Shown here piece by piece: positions 44,434 through 52,469 of a DNA stretch of 64,000 bases (position 1 is the stretch's first letter; every line of letters begins with the position of its first letter). The notes under the pieces were generated by a model. That model searched no databases. It saw nothing but the letters and a program-made list of their open reading frames with translations, and was not told the origin of the DNA. Both the position numbers and the translations under genes were made by a program. Location: assembly GCF_005863245.1 (NCBI RefSeq), contig NZ_VBUT01000001.1, forward strand, positions 248,001 through 312,000, given 5' to 3'. The stretch is from Nocardia cyriacigeorgica. GTDB taxonomy: Bacteria; Actinomycetota; Actinomycetes; Mycobacteriales; Mycobacteriaceae.

Positions 44434-46236
44434 GTGAACGTGGTTGTAAACGAACGGGAAACCGGAGCCGACAATTCGGCGGGAAACTCATCCGGGGAAA
44501 TTCGATCGGACATCGCGGTGAACGCGACGTTACATGATCCCGAATTCTGGTTGTTCCGTCATATTCCGCTGCGGCGCATGGTTCCGCTGGCATTGCTGGC
44601 CGCCGCGGCGGCCTGGGTGGCGCTGGTCTTCGACGCGCCGATCGCCGCCGTCGCCGGAATAGGCGCCGCGGTGCTGTTGCTCGGCGCGGTGCCGGTGCGG
44701 CGGGCGGATCCGCGCAATCTCGCCGGGATGGTGGCGACGGCCCTGGCGTGGCGGTGGCGTCGTGCCCGGCCGGGTCCGGCCGACGGCGGTGCCGAACCGT
44801 TCGACGTCACCCTGCCCGAGGGCGGCAGTTACGGTGTGCGCTGGGACAACGACCTGCTGGTCACCATGCTGCGCATCGATCCGCCACCGGACGCGATGAC
44901 ATTGCTGCGGCGCGGATCGCTGAGCACCGATCAGGTGCTGCCGCTCACCGAGATCGGTAAATGCCTGAGCCAGTTCGACATCACGCTCACCTCGATCGAC
45001 GTGATCAGTACCGGCGCACGCACCGCGGGCAACGGCGTGGTGGCCCAGCTCTACGACCGCATCCTCGGCCCGCTGCCCGCCATCGCCCATCGCACCGTCT
45101 GGCTGGTGCTGCGGCTGGATCCGCTGGCCAACGCGGAGGCGGTCGACAATCGTGGCGGCGGGCGCACGGGCAGCCTGCGCACCGCCATCATCGCGACCCG
45201 GCGGGTCGCCAATCGGCTGGCCGCTCAAGACATCTCGGTGTCGGTGCTGACCGCGGGCGAGATGAACGCGGCGGTGCGCCGGATGTGCTGGGGTGTGCCG
45301 CTGGATCAGTTCACCGAGACGCAGAACTCGCTGGTCCATGGCGAGCTGCGGCTCACCAGCTACGAGATCGGCCCGGAACTGATCGGTTCGCGCGGCTTCG
45401 CCGACATCTGGGCAACGCCCAGCCTCAACACGATGGTGACGGTGCGGCTGCGTCCCGGCGTGCAGCGTCCCGGTGTCGACAAGCGGGCCGAATCGCCGCC
45501 GATCACCCTCGGCGCGCTGGTGCGCTTCGACACACTCACCGAGCTCGACGCACCGCCGGTCGCAGGGCTGCGGCCGTTGCGTGGCAGGCAGTTCCGCGCG
45601 CTGCTGGACACGCTGCCCGCGCAGACGGTGGTGCACGACAGCGCCGCGGACTATCACGGCCCGCTCAGCGCCCTCACCGGTATCGCGGTGCCCACCGGCG
45701 GGTGCGGGCAGCTCATCGGCGCCGATCATCGCGGCCAGGGCATCGCGGTCCCGCTGATCGGTGACGGCACCCGCCACCTCGAGGTGATCGGCAAACTAGA
45801 CCTGGCCCAGCAGGTGATCCTGCGCGCCATCGCGCTCGGGGCGCATGTGGTGGTGCACACCGGCAGGCCGGAGGCCTGGCAGACGATGGTCGCCAATGTC
45901 GGTGCGCCGCATTCGCTGTCACTGGCCACTCGGTTCGGAGCCAGTCAGCAGCACGGCCCGGCCACCACCCAGCCGGGCGCCGGATTCAGCACCGCGACGG
46001 TGGTGGTGTTCGACGGTATCGCGCCGACCGCGTTGACCGGCGGGGCGACCATCGTGCGGGTGCGTGGACCGCACGAACCCGACGGCGATTTCGACGCCGA
46101 CGTCACGCTGATCCAGGATCCCGCCGCCCCCAACCGCATCACCGTGCGCACCTCCACCGCGCAGGCCACGGTCAACATGGTCACCACCCCGGACGAGATG
46201 CGCTACATCGGCGAATCGCTGGCCGCCGCACGCTGA
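44434..46236 (+). CDS. eccE: ESX core component EccE (second locus)
   Basis: About 600 residues. A polar N-terminal ~45 residues precede two transmembrane helices (about 47-92; MVPLALLAAAAAWVALVFD, IAAVAGIGAAVLLLGAVPV). The rest is a cytosolic domain with LLVTMLRIDP, HRTVWLVLRLDPL and GCGQLIGADHRGQGIAVPLIG, each with a counterpart in EccE4 of this window. It is a peripheral subunit of the ESX membrane complex. GTG 44434 has only a weak AGGG element, and starts a few codons on are possible. It converges on the Esx substrate genes, with a hairpin between. Confidence 0.9.
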   Translation: MNVVVNERETGADNSAGNSSGEIRSDIAVNATLHDPEFWLFRHIPLRRMVPLALLAAAAAWVALVFDAPIAAVAGIGAAVLLLGAVPVRRADPRNLAGMVATALAWRWRRARPGPADGGAEPFDVTLPEGGSYGVRWDNDLLVTMLRIDPPPDAMTLLRRGSLSTDQVLPLTEIGKCLSQFDITLTSIDVISTGARTAGNGVVAQLYDRILGPLPAIAHRTVWLVLRLDPLANAEAVDNRGGGRTGSLRTAIIATRRVANRLAAQDISVSVLTAGEMNAAVRRMCWGVPLDQFTETQNSLVHGELRLTSYEIGPELIGSRGFADIWATPSLNTMVTVRLRPGVQRPGVDKRAESPPITLGALVRFDTLTELDAPPVAGLRPLRGRQFRALLDTLPAQTVVHDSAADYHGPLSALTGIAVPTGGCGQLIGADHRGQGIAVPLIGDGTRHLEVIGKLDLAQQVILRAIALGAHVVVHTGRPEAWQTMVANVGAPHSLSLATRFGASQQHGPATTQPGAGFSTATVVVFDGIAPTALTGGATIVRVRGPHEPDGDFDADVTLIQDPAAPNRITVRTSTAQATVNMVTTPDEMRYIGESLAAAR

Positions 46237-46274
46237 GTCGCCCCGCACCGCAGACAGATCGGCCCGCAACGCAG

Positions 46275-46306
46275 ACAGCCGGCCCGGTATTCACCGGACC
46301 GGCTGT
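46275..46306. terminator. hairpin terminator between eccE and esx pair
   Basis: ACAGCCGG at 46275-46282 pairs with CCGGCTGT at 46299-46306. The stem then continues past one mismatch (CCGGT/ACCGG) to a 4-base loop. It separates convergent transcripts and may terminate both. Confidence 0.7.
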
Positions 46307-46340
46307 TCGGCGCTGACGCGTCGTGCTCGCCCGCTGCGTC

Positions 46341-46628
46341 TTACACGCCCGCGAAGCCGTCGCCGATCTTGCCGTCGGTGCCGAGGGCGCGGTGCAGGGC
46401 GCTCTCCACCGCGGCGGCGACGTTGTCCAGGATCACCAGGGTGTCCTCGAACTTGGCGTCCCAGTCCTTGTGCACAGCCTGGAAGCCGTTGTAGGCCTCG
46501 TTGCCCTCCCAGGCGACGGCCAGCGCGCTGCCGGCGTCGGCCATGTCACGGGCGTTGTCGGTCAGTGCCTTGCGGAACCCCTGCAAATCGTGGAACAGGG
46601 TGGTCATCGCGGTCTTGTCGTATTCCAT
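46341..46628 (-). CDS. WXG100 family protein (Esx, second locus)
   Basis: 95 residues, a helical hairpin with Trp40-Glu41-Gly42 at the turn (AVAWEGNEAYNGF). With the product of the gene 60 bp upstream it should form the secreted Esx heterodimer of the second ESX system. It has no YxxxD/E sequence near its C-terminus. It is the last gene of the long minus-strand run that begins beyond the window's right end. AGGGTTC serves as a modest ribosome site. Which partner corresponds to EsxA or EsxB cannot be settled from motifs. Confidence 0.85.
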   Translation of the reverse strand: MEYDKTAMTTLFHDLQGFRKALTDNARDMADAGSALAVAWEGNEAYNGFQAVHKDWDAKFEDTLVILDNVAAAVESALHRALGTDGKIGDGFAGV

Positions 46629-46688
46629 CAGAACCCTCCGGATCAGTTGTGTAGCTGGTGGTTACGGCCGATGCCCCGGGGGCGGCCG

Positions 46689-46979
46689 TCAGATCTTGAT
46701 GTAGTTGAACTCGTCTTCGCCTTCGGCGTCGATCCGCTTGAAGGTGGCGCTACCCTCACCGACCAGCTCGGTCATCCGGTTCAGCACGCCGTTGAGCTCG
46801 GTGGCCTCGGTGTTCCACCGGTCGGCGGCGGCGTTGAAGGCGTTGCGGGCGTCGCCCTCCCAGCCGCGGGCCGCGTTGACCTCGTCGGTGATCGCCTTGA
46901 GGGTGAACTTCATGCCCTCGACGGCGTTGGCCATGTCGCCCTGGGCCTTGTCGGCGGATGAATGATCGGCGTAAACCAT
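46689..46979 (-). CDS. WXG100 family protein (Esx partner, second locus)
   Basis: 96 residues with Trp40-Glu41-Gly42 (AARGWEGDARNAF) in the turn between two helices. The C-terminus ends in the acidic EGEDEFNYIKI. A canonical YxxxD/E is not obvious, which is unusual because one partner normally carries it. ATG 46979 follows a GAAAGG site and gives the standard length; a start 54 bp upstream lacks family sequence. It is expected to dimerise with the downstream WXG100 protein and be exported through EccC. It is preceded by an espG gene 93 bp upstream. Confidence 0.85.
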   Translation of the reverse strand: MVYADHSSADKAQGDMANAVEGMKFTLKAITDEVNAARGWEGDARNAFNAAADRWNTEATELNGVLNRMTELVGEGSATFKRIDAEGEDEFNYIKI

Positions 46980-47072
46980 GATCGAACCTTTCGTGTTGTG
47001 ATTTCTGTACCCGGAAGGTGCCGGTCGGGGCACCGCCGGGGAGAGTGGCGGGCTACTGCACGCCCTGCGGGT

Positions 47073-47864
47073 CTACTGCGGCAGCCACCTTCCCCCGGGC
47101 AGTGCTTCGACCAGGGCCGAGATCGCTTGCGCGATCCGGTGATCAGTGCCCGGTGTCACCGTGGACCAGACCTGCTGATCCGCTGCGAACCCGGGCGCGG
47201 CGACGAGGCGACCGTGCCCGGTGTCGTATACCGCGACCGCCGCGGGCGGCCGGGTCGTCACGCCGTCGATGTGGGCGTAGGCCACGATCTCGGCGTAGGC
47301 ATGGCAGGACGCGAAGGCCAGTCCGTAGCGGGGTGCGTCCCGGTCGGCGACGCCGAGCGCGTAGAGCGCGTCGGCGTATTCGGCCGAGGTCTGCGCGGCT
47401 TCGAGGCGTTGGCTCAGTTCGGTGGCCGGCGCGCTGAACACCGCGACGTCGGCGGGGGTGGCGGGGCCGAGTGCGGCAAGCACGGGGCGGGCCAGGGTGG
47501 CGCCGGAGCCGTCGGACCAGACGGTGCCGATGTCGTAGTCGTCGCCGGTGCGCACAGCGAGGGCGTGGTGTTCGCCGCGGCGGGCCAGGCAGATGCGGAT
47601 CGGCGCGGCGCCGGTGAACACGCGGGCGACCAGTTCGCGGTCGGGCTGGGCCAGGGTGAACAGGGCGTCGGCCAGGTTCGGCTCAACCTCGCCGTAGGAG
47701 TCGATGACACCTGCGCCGGTGAGTTCGGTGACGGCGCGGCGCTGGGCCTGGGCCCATTCGTCATAGGAATCGTGCTGCGGCGCGACCGACAGCACCTGCG
47801 GCAGGGTCTGTACTCCGAGCCGTTCGGCGACGGCGAGCAGGCCGTCGTTGGTCACCAGCGTCAT
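47073..47864 (-). CDS. espG: EspG-family ESX chaperone (paralogue 1, next to PPE)
   Basis: 263 residues. EspG proteins bind the tip of PE-PPE dimers in the cytosol, keep them soluble and deliver them to a specific ESX system. Features seen are an N-terminal helix-rich portion, alternating strands (LARRGEHHALAVRTGDDYDIGTVW) and the C-terminal VTPGTDHRIAQAISALVEALPGGRW. The ATG overlaps the PPE stop as ATGA and has a GGGAGG site, so it is coupled to its presumed client. A second EspG paralogue lies about 4 kb upstream in the same run. Family assignment is by context and overall pattern. Confidence 0.72.
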   Translation of the reverse strand: MTLVTNDGLLAVAERLGVQTLPQVLSVAPQHDSYDEWAQAQRRAVTELTGAGVIDSYGEVEPNLADALFTLAQPDRELVARVFTGAAPIRICLARRGEHHALAVRTGDDYDIGTVWSDGSGATLARPVLAALGPATPADVAVFSAPATELSQRLEAAQTSAEYADALYALGVADRDAPRYGLAFASCHAYAEIVAYAHIDGVTTRPPAAVAVYDTGHGRLVAAPGFAADQQVWSTVTPGTDHRIAQAISALVEALPGGRWLPQ

Positions 47865-48841
47865 GACGCGCCTCCCGGTGCGGTGCGGCCGGTCTGCGGC
47901 GCGGCCGGTTCCGGTGCGCCGAGGACCGCAGGGGCCGAGACGATGCCGAGGTTGTCGCCGAGCACGTCGGTGCCCGCGTCGCCCGCCCTGGACTGGTATT
48001 CCTCCTCCTGCGCGCCCGCCGCGGCCGCGAAGGGCGAACCGGGTACCAGCGGCACCGTGCCGTGCGAGGCCGGAACCTGCTGCGGTGCCACGACTTCCAC
48101 GGTTTCGGTGGTGGCCGACTCGGTGAACGCCGCGGCCTGGTAGGTGGTCTTCGCCCGTGGGATCGGGCCGAGTCCGCCACCCCCGGGAGCGAACATGCCG
48201 GGTGTGACCGGCGGCAGCGCGGCGGGCGTGGCAGATTGGGGCGCGGCAGAGGGGACCTGCTCGGCTTCCAGGGCCGCGGCGGGCACGATGACCGGCGGCG
48301 GCTGCTGGGCCCACGGCCGGGCGAGTGGTTCACTGGCCGACTCGTAGCCGCGCATCACCCGCGATGCGGCGGCCTTGGCCGCGTCGGCGTCGGCGTCGGT
48401 GGTGGCCGCGACGGCCTGAATCGGTGCGCCGAGGGCGGATCCGACCTGTTCCAGCAACCGCTGGATCTCCTGGATGGCCTGGATCTCCGCGCTGTTGGGC
48501 ATGGCCAGCCGGGCCACTTCATACGCCGCGACCTGGGTTTCGGCCCGCACCGCATTGTTGGCCGCGGCGGCGGCCGCCTCGGTGAGCCAGTCGCGCAACC
48601 GCGACACCTTGTCCAGCACCTCACGGCTGGTGCCCGACTGCCAGACCCCGCGCAGCCCGAGCACCACACGCTCGAAATCGACCACCGCCGTGCCGAGTTC
48701 GGCCGCCAGCTGCACCCAGGCCGCGGCAGCCTCGGCCATCGGCAGCGATCCGGGCCCGGTGCCGAGTTCACGGGCCAGCCGGTCGGGCTGACGCGCCTCC
48801 CAGACCACCCCGGTGAACCCGGGCTGCGGTGGTTCGATCAT
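47861..48841 (-). CDS. PPE-family secreted protein
   Basis: 326 residues. The N-terminal ~180 residues form the PPE fold: it begins IEPPQPGFTGVVWEARQPDRLARELGTGPG, and a Trp-x-Ser (WQS) sequence sits at the helix turn in place of WXG. It pairs with the PE protein encoded just upstream. The C-terminal ~145 residues are Pro/Ala/Gly-rich and unstructured. PE-PPE heterodimers are ESX substrates chaperoned by EspG, whose gene overlaps this one by 4 bp. The start is ATG 48841, with GGAG at good spacing. Confidence 0.8.
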   Translation of the reverse strand: MIEPPQPGFTGVVWEARQPDRLARELGTGPGSLPMAEAAAAWVQLAAELGTAVVDFERVVLGLRGVWQSGTSREVLDKVSRLRDWLTEAAAAAANNAVRAETQVAAYEVARLAMPNSAEIQAIQEIQRLLEQVGSALGAPIQAVAATTDADADAAKAAASRVMRGYESASEPLARPWAQQPPPVIVPAAALEAEQVPSAAPQSATPAALPPVTPGMFAPGGGGLGPIPRAKTTYQAAAFTESATTETVEVVAPQQVPASHGTVPLVPGSPFAAAAGAQEEEYQSRAGDAGTDVLGDNLGIVSAPAVLGAPEPAAPQTGRTAPGGAS

Positions 48842-48870
48842 CACAGAACTCCGTGTGCCGCCCGGTCGAG

Positions 48871-49209
48871 CTAGGCCGCTCCACGCGCGGGCAGATCGAA
48901 GCCCGTGGCGCTGTCGCTTTCGGACCGGCCGAATTCGGTGATCTGGCTGCGCAGCACGGCGGCCAGCTTGCGTAGCTCGTGGATGCCTGCGGCGGTGCTG
49001 TCGGCGAAGGACACCGCGACGTCGTTCATCGTCTGCGCGGCCGCCCGCGACACCTCGTCGGCACCGGCCGGTTCGACCTTCAGCGCGGCTTCCCTGCTGG
49101 TCAGCGCCTGCTCCAGCCGGTCGGCCAGACCATCGAGTTCGCGCGCGGCCGCGCCCGCGCCCGCGGCATCGAATTGGACCCCATCGAAATCCACACCACT
49201 GCGGACCAT
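48871..49209 (-). CDS. PE-family secreted protein
   Basis: 112 residues, an antiparallel helical hairpin of PE type (AAGAGAAARELDGLADRLEQAL, then AAQTMNDVAVSFADSTAAGIHELRKLAAVL). It should form the PE-PPE heterodimer with the next gene product. The classical YxxxD/E secretion motif after the second helix is not seen; the equivalent position reads EFGRSESD, with Phe in place of Tyr. It has a strong CAGGAGG site before the ATG and a 29-bp gap to the PPE gene. Confidence 0.72.
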   Translation of the reverse strand: MVRSGVDFDGVQFDAAGAGAAARELDGLADRLEQALTSREAALKVEPAGADEVSRAAAQTMNDVAVSFADSTAAGIHELRKLAAVLRSQITEFGRSESDSATGFDLPARGAA

Positions 49210-49242
49210 GACAACCTCCTGGATCGGACCGTGCTGACTGCG

Positions 49243-50544
49243 TCAGAGGGTGAGTTCTTTGTCGGGTGGTGCTTCGGACTGTGGTTCGGCCGCGCCGACC
49301 ACCGGCAGCGAGACCCCCTCGATATCGCCGACGACCTCGTCGCCGTGCTGGCCGGACACCAGGTAGTTCGGCATATCGCCGGAGTCGCCCGCCCCGCGGA
49401 CGCCCGCGGCGGCGCCGGCCGCACCGGCGGCGCCCATCGGCATCATGGCCGGACCGGTGGCGCCGGTTGTCGCTGCCGAGCGTCCACCGGCCAGCGCCGC
49501 CTCGCCGGACGATGCGGCACCGAGTCCGCCGACGGCGCCGGGGACGGCGCCCAGACCCGCGGTCCGGGTGCCCGGCCATGGGCTCAGCGGTGCGGCGACC
49601 GGGCCGCCGCCGCCTCCGACACCGCCGCCACCGACGCCGCCGCCACCGGCGCCCGCATGACCCTTGCCGGGCTCGCCGTCCTTCTTCTCGGCCGGATCCT
49701 TCTCGCCGTCCACCGGTTTCGGCGCCAGCAGCGAGGTGTTGGCGGCGGCCAGCTGTCCGATGGACTGGGCTCCGGTACTGGCCATCGTCATCAGCGGGGT
49801 CACCATTTGCAGCAGCTGCATGACCTGCTGCATCGAGTCCACGCCCTTGGGCGCCCCGGTGACGGCGACCTTCTTCCCGGCCTCGGTCATGTTCCCGGAG
49901 TGGCCGAGCAGCTCACCGCGGGTCTTGGCCACCACGGCCGTCGCCGAGGCCAGCGCCTCGGTGGTCGCGGCGACCATGAACATCTGCCCGCCGGGGGTGG
50001 CGAGCAGCGGGGCCGAGGCCACCATCGTGGTCAGGTATTTGGCGATGATCGCGGTCAATTCGGCGCCGCCGACCGCCACCGAGGTCGCCGCACCGGCGAG
50101 CACCGTCTTCTCGTTGGTGCTCTGCGCGGCCAGTTCGGCGCTGTCGGCTTGCGCGTCGGCGGCCTTGCCCGCGGCGCTGCTGGCGCCCATGCCCTGCCAG
50201 ATCGTCATCACCGCCTGCAACGCCGAGGTCCCGAGCTGCATCGCCGTGGTGAGAGCGGTGTTGACGGCCTGGAAGACCTGCATCGGATCCGGTCCGCCGC
50301 CCGGTGGCGGTGCGAGCACGCCGGTGCCGAAGCTGCTGGCCAGATCCGTCAACGGACGGGCCAGCGCGGCGATATCGATCACCGGCATCGGCGGGAACTC
50401 CGGCAGCGGCGGGATCGCGGACAGATCCGGCAGCGGCGGCAGACCCATATCCGCGAGGATGTCGTTCACCGGCCGATCGATATGGGGCGCGAGGGCGCTG
50501 CCCCGGAGCAGATCGACGACGGTGGGGTCCAGCTCCGGATTCAT
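49243..50544 (-). CDS. EspA/EspE-like ESX substrate candidate
   Basis: 433 residues. A Pro-rich N-terminal part (about 30-95, LPPLPDLSAIPPLPEFPP) precedes long Ala-rich helices (about 100-275) that contain IWQGMG, a WXG-like turn. The C-terminal 130 residues are Gly-rich (AGGGGVGGGGVGGGGG) and end with YLVSGQHGDEVVGDIEGVSLPVVG. The gene is coupled by ATGA to an EspC/EspF-like gene, the same pairing as espA-espC and espE-espF in mycobacteria, where the larger protein is co-secreted with the small one. Direct similarity to EspA or EspE is weak by eye. An EspB-like or PPE-like identity is also possible. Confidence 0.5.
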   Translation of the reverse strand: MNPELDPTVVDLLRGSALAPHIDRPVNDILADMGLPPLPDLSAIPPLPEFPPMPVIDIAALARPLTDLASSFGTGVLAPPPGGGPDPMQVFQAVNTALTTAMQLGTSALQAVMTIWQGMGASSAAGKAADAQADSAELAAQSTNEKTVLAGAATSVAVGGAELTAIIAKYLTTMVASAPLLATPGGQMFMVAATTEALASATAVVAKTRGELLGHSGNMTEAGKKVAVTGAPKGVDSMQQVMQLLQMVTPLMTMASTGAQSIGQLAAANTSLLAPKPVDGEKDPAEKKDGEPGKGHAGAGGGGVGGGGVGGGGGPVAAPLSPWPGTRTAGLGAVPGAVGGLGAASSGEAALAGGRSAATTGATGPAMMPMGAAGAAGAAAGVRGAGDSGDMPNYLVSGQHGDEVVGDIEGVSLPVVGAAEPQSEAPPDKELTL

Positions 50545-50861
50545 TGCAGCGGCGCGGTCGCCGCACCGAGTTCGGCGATGGCGGCGGCGTCGGAGGCCTC
50601 GTAGGCCGCGGCGCTCTGATGCGCGGTGACCGCCGTCGCGGCGTGCACGCCGGCCAGTTCCATCACCGACGACAGGTGGTTGCCCTGCGCGATGGCGTAG
50701 GACACCAGGAATTCCTGCCCGATCAAGCCGAACACGGGGGCCGCGACGGCCATGGTCGCGGCCTGGTCGACGCTGCCCGCGGTGGCCACGCTCGTCGCCA
50801 TCGCCGCTGCCGCGTCGCCGTAGCGACGGATCGCGTCAGGTGTTGCTACGAGGTCGCTCAT
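50541..50861 (-). CDS. EspC/EspF-like type VII secretion target
   Basis: 106 residues that fit the EspC (DUF2580) family: a helical hairpin with SSVMELAGVHAATAVTAHQSAAAYEASD, comparable to the EspC C-terminal half. YEASD at 87-91 is a clean YxxxD export motif after the second helix. EspC-like proteins are secreted with EspA/EspE partners and may form extracellular filaments in mycobacteria. The stop overlaps the start of the EspA/EspE-like gene (ATGA). A GGGGAGT site precedes the ATG. The 114 bp upstream could contain a promoter. Confidence 0.78.
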   Translation of the reverse strand: MSDLVATPDAIRRYGDAAAAMATSVATAGSVDQAATMAVAAPVFGLIGQEFLVSYAIAQGNHLSSVMELAGVHAATAVTAHQSAAAYEASDAAAIAELGAATAPLQ

Positions 50862-50975
50862 CGTACTCCCCGATCCGGTGATGCTGGATGTTTGGCGCGA
50901 ATCCCCCCACCGAGCGGAAGCTTCGGTGTGAGCTCTTGCGAAAAACTATGACCGGTCAGGGTGAACGTGACGTGT

Positions 50976-51275
50976 CTACCCGCTGACTTCTTCGTTGAAT
51001 GACACGACGATTTCGGCGCGCCGGGCAAAGGCCGCCCTGGCCGCCGCTGCGGCGGTACTCACCAGCCGCTGCTCGAACTCGGACGGTGTCAGCTCCGAGA
51101 TCGCCGTGGTGAACTGGAGATTCACCAGCGCGCCGTTGCCGTCGACCTCTGCGGTGACGGTCCCGTCCGGTGCGGTTTCGCTCGCGCGGACCGCGGCCAT
51201 GTCGTCGGCGAGATCGCGCATGCGGTACAACCGCCGGCGAACGCTGGCTTCCAGTTCGTCCATAGATTCAAACAC
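50976..51275 (-). CDS. YbaB/EbfC-family protein, EspL-like
   Basis: 99 residues with the YbaB/EbfC pattern: an N-terminal helix, then the strands GTVTAEVDGNGALVNLQFTTAI, then a helix with [19 protein letters not shown]. Canonical YbaB binds DNA. In ESX-1 the homologue EspL (Rv3880c) stabilises EspE/EspF/EspH and is needed for secretion and gene regulation, which is the likelier role here given the neighbours. The GTG at 51275 is the longest start; an ATG four codons later is an alternative. It lies between the EspD/EspH-like and EspC/EspF-like genes. Confidence 0.75.
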   Translation of the reverse strand: MFESMDELEASVRRRLYRMRDLADDMAAVRASETAPDGTVTAEVDGNGALVNLQFTTAISELTPSEFEQRLVSTAAAAARAAFARRAEIVVSFNEEVSG

Positions 51276-51326
51276 GAGGCGAATTCCTCTCCCGCACAGT
51301 TATTCCCACTGATGAAAATCAGCAGG

Positions 51327-51668
51327 TCAGACCGAGCGAAGCCAGCTGCGCGGCTCGGTGTCGTAGTCCTGCTCGTCGGCCATCTCCTGCGCGGCCACCT
51401 CCGCCGCGGTCGGCAGCCCCATCAACGCCAGCATGTCCTCGGCCACGCCCGCTTCTTCCAGCTGCGCCCGGCGCGCGAGCCCGGCCCGGCTCGCGGCCTG
51501 CTTGCACAGCCGCAGCACCTCCGCCGCGAGCGCGGTCGGATCCCCCCGCAGCTCGTTTCGCTCGATCGAAATGCCCACCGGCAGCCCCTGTTCGGTGGTC
51601 CGCACCGCGATCGCGCCGGTACGGGAGGTGGCGGTCCATTCGGCCGGGCCCTGCTCCTGCTCACTCAT
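51327..51668 (-). CDS. EspD/EspH-like ESX accessory protein
   Basis: 113 residues. The segment GLPVGISIERNELRGDPTALAAEVLRLCKQAA, then ARRAQLEEAGVAEDMLALMGLPTAAEVAAQE, aligns by eye with the middle and end of mycobacterial EspD (VSTLMDGRIDHVELSA..., LASEILVIADLARQKAQ, GLPSPEEAAAAE). EspD and its paralogue EspH stabilise or assist EspA/EspC and EspE/EspF. It lacks the acidic ~50-residue N-terminus of EspD. It is encoded 51 bp before the YbaB gene and 15 bp after espG, matching the EspE-EspF-EspG-EspH theme of ESX-1. The start is ATG 51668, with AAAGGGA upstream. Confidence 0.6.
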   Translation of the reverse strand: MSEQEQGPAEWTATSRTGAIAVRTTEQGLPVGISIERNELRGDPTALAAEVLRLCKQAASRAGLARRAQLEEAGVAEDMLALMGLPTAAEVAAQEMADEQDYDTEPRSWLRSV

Positions 51669-51683
51669 CGCCGCATCCCTTTC

Positions 51684-52469
51684 TCACGCGCGCTCGTCCT
51701 TGATCGCCCGGATCACCGCGGCGACCCGGGTATTGATCGCGTTGACCAGATGTTTGCGGTCGGCCGGTCTGGCCACCGGCGGTGTCTCGTCACCGATGAC
51801 GTAGCGGCCGTCGTCTTCGAGATCGCGCCAGCGCAGCCGGTGTTTGGTGATCCCGCGCGGGCCGAAGATCGAAAAGCCCTGCACCACATCGATGGTCCCG
51901 TAGCTGGGTGCGGGCGTCGCCAGAAAGGTGGCGCCGCGCTGGCCGACCGAATCGTCGAAGGAGTCGTGCACGGCGGAGGCGCCGTAGGAGTGGTCGAGTT
52001 CCTCGCCCGGGTTCTCCGCGGGCAGCACCACATCGCGCTGCTTGCCGGGCTCGGCTTCCGGCATCTTGGCGACCAACTCCTGTGCCAGGCTCACCGCCTC
52101 ACATTCGGTGACGGTGAAACCACCGCTGTGCCAGTAGGTTTCGCCGGGCAGCTGCTCGATGATGTAGCCGGTGTTCTGCCGGCGGGTGCCGTGCAGCCGC
52201 ACCAAGCCCTTCGGTTCGCGCGGTGCGCGGCCGTCGCCGCCGTTGATCACGATCTGCAGATCCGGGTCGGCGATCGCTTCCAGCACCGGGTCGAAGGAGG
52301 AGCCGAGCCTGCGCTGAACCTCGTCGCGGGCGGCGAGCTTCTCGGCCTTGAACCGTTCGGGATCCTCGGTGCGCCCGGTGTAGAACAACGGGAACGGCAG
52401 CCCACCGCGCCCAAGCGACTCCCACAGCACGACGAACTCGATATCGCTGAATTCCCAGGTCCGGTTCAT
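51684..52469 (-). CDS. espG: EspG-family ESX chaperone (paralogue 2)
   Basis: 261 residues of the ESX secretion-associated EspG type: it begins RTWEFSDIEFVVLWESLGRGGLPFPLFY and has VIEAIADPDLQIVI-like and FGPRGITKHRLRWRDLEDDGRYVI segments that I recall as standard in Nocardia and Rhodococcus EspG annotations. It should bind PE/PPE-type or EspB-type substrates. Its ATG overlaps the stop of the EspB-like gene (ATGA), which suggests the latter as client. It is clearly different in sequence from the EspG next to the PPE gene, so the locus carries two chaperones, perhaps with separate cargo. Confidence 0.75.
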   Translation of the reverse strand: MNRTWEFSDIEFVVLWESLGRGGLPFPLFYTGRTEDPERFKAEKLAARDEVQRRLGSSFDPVLEAIADPDLQIVINGGDGRAPREPKGLVRLHGTRRQNTGYIIEQLPGETYWHSGGFTVTECEAVSLAQELVAKMPEAEPGKQRDVVLPAENPGEELDHSYGASAVHDSFDDSVGQRGATFLATPAPSYGTIDVVQGFSIFGPRGITKHRLRWRDLEDDGRYVIGDETPPVARPADRKHLVNAINTRVAAVIRAIKDERA

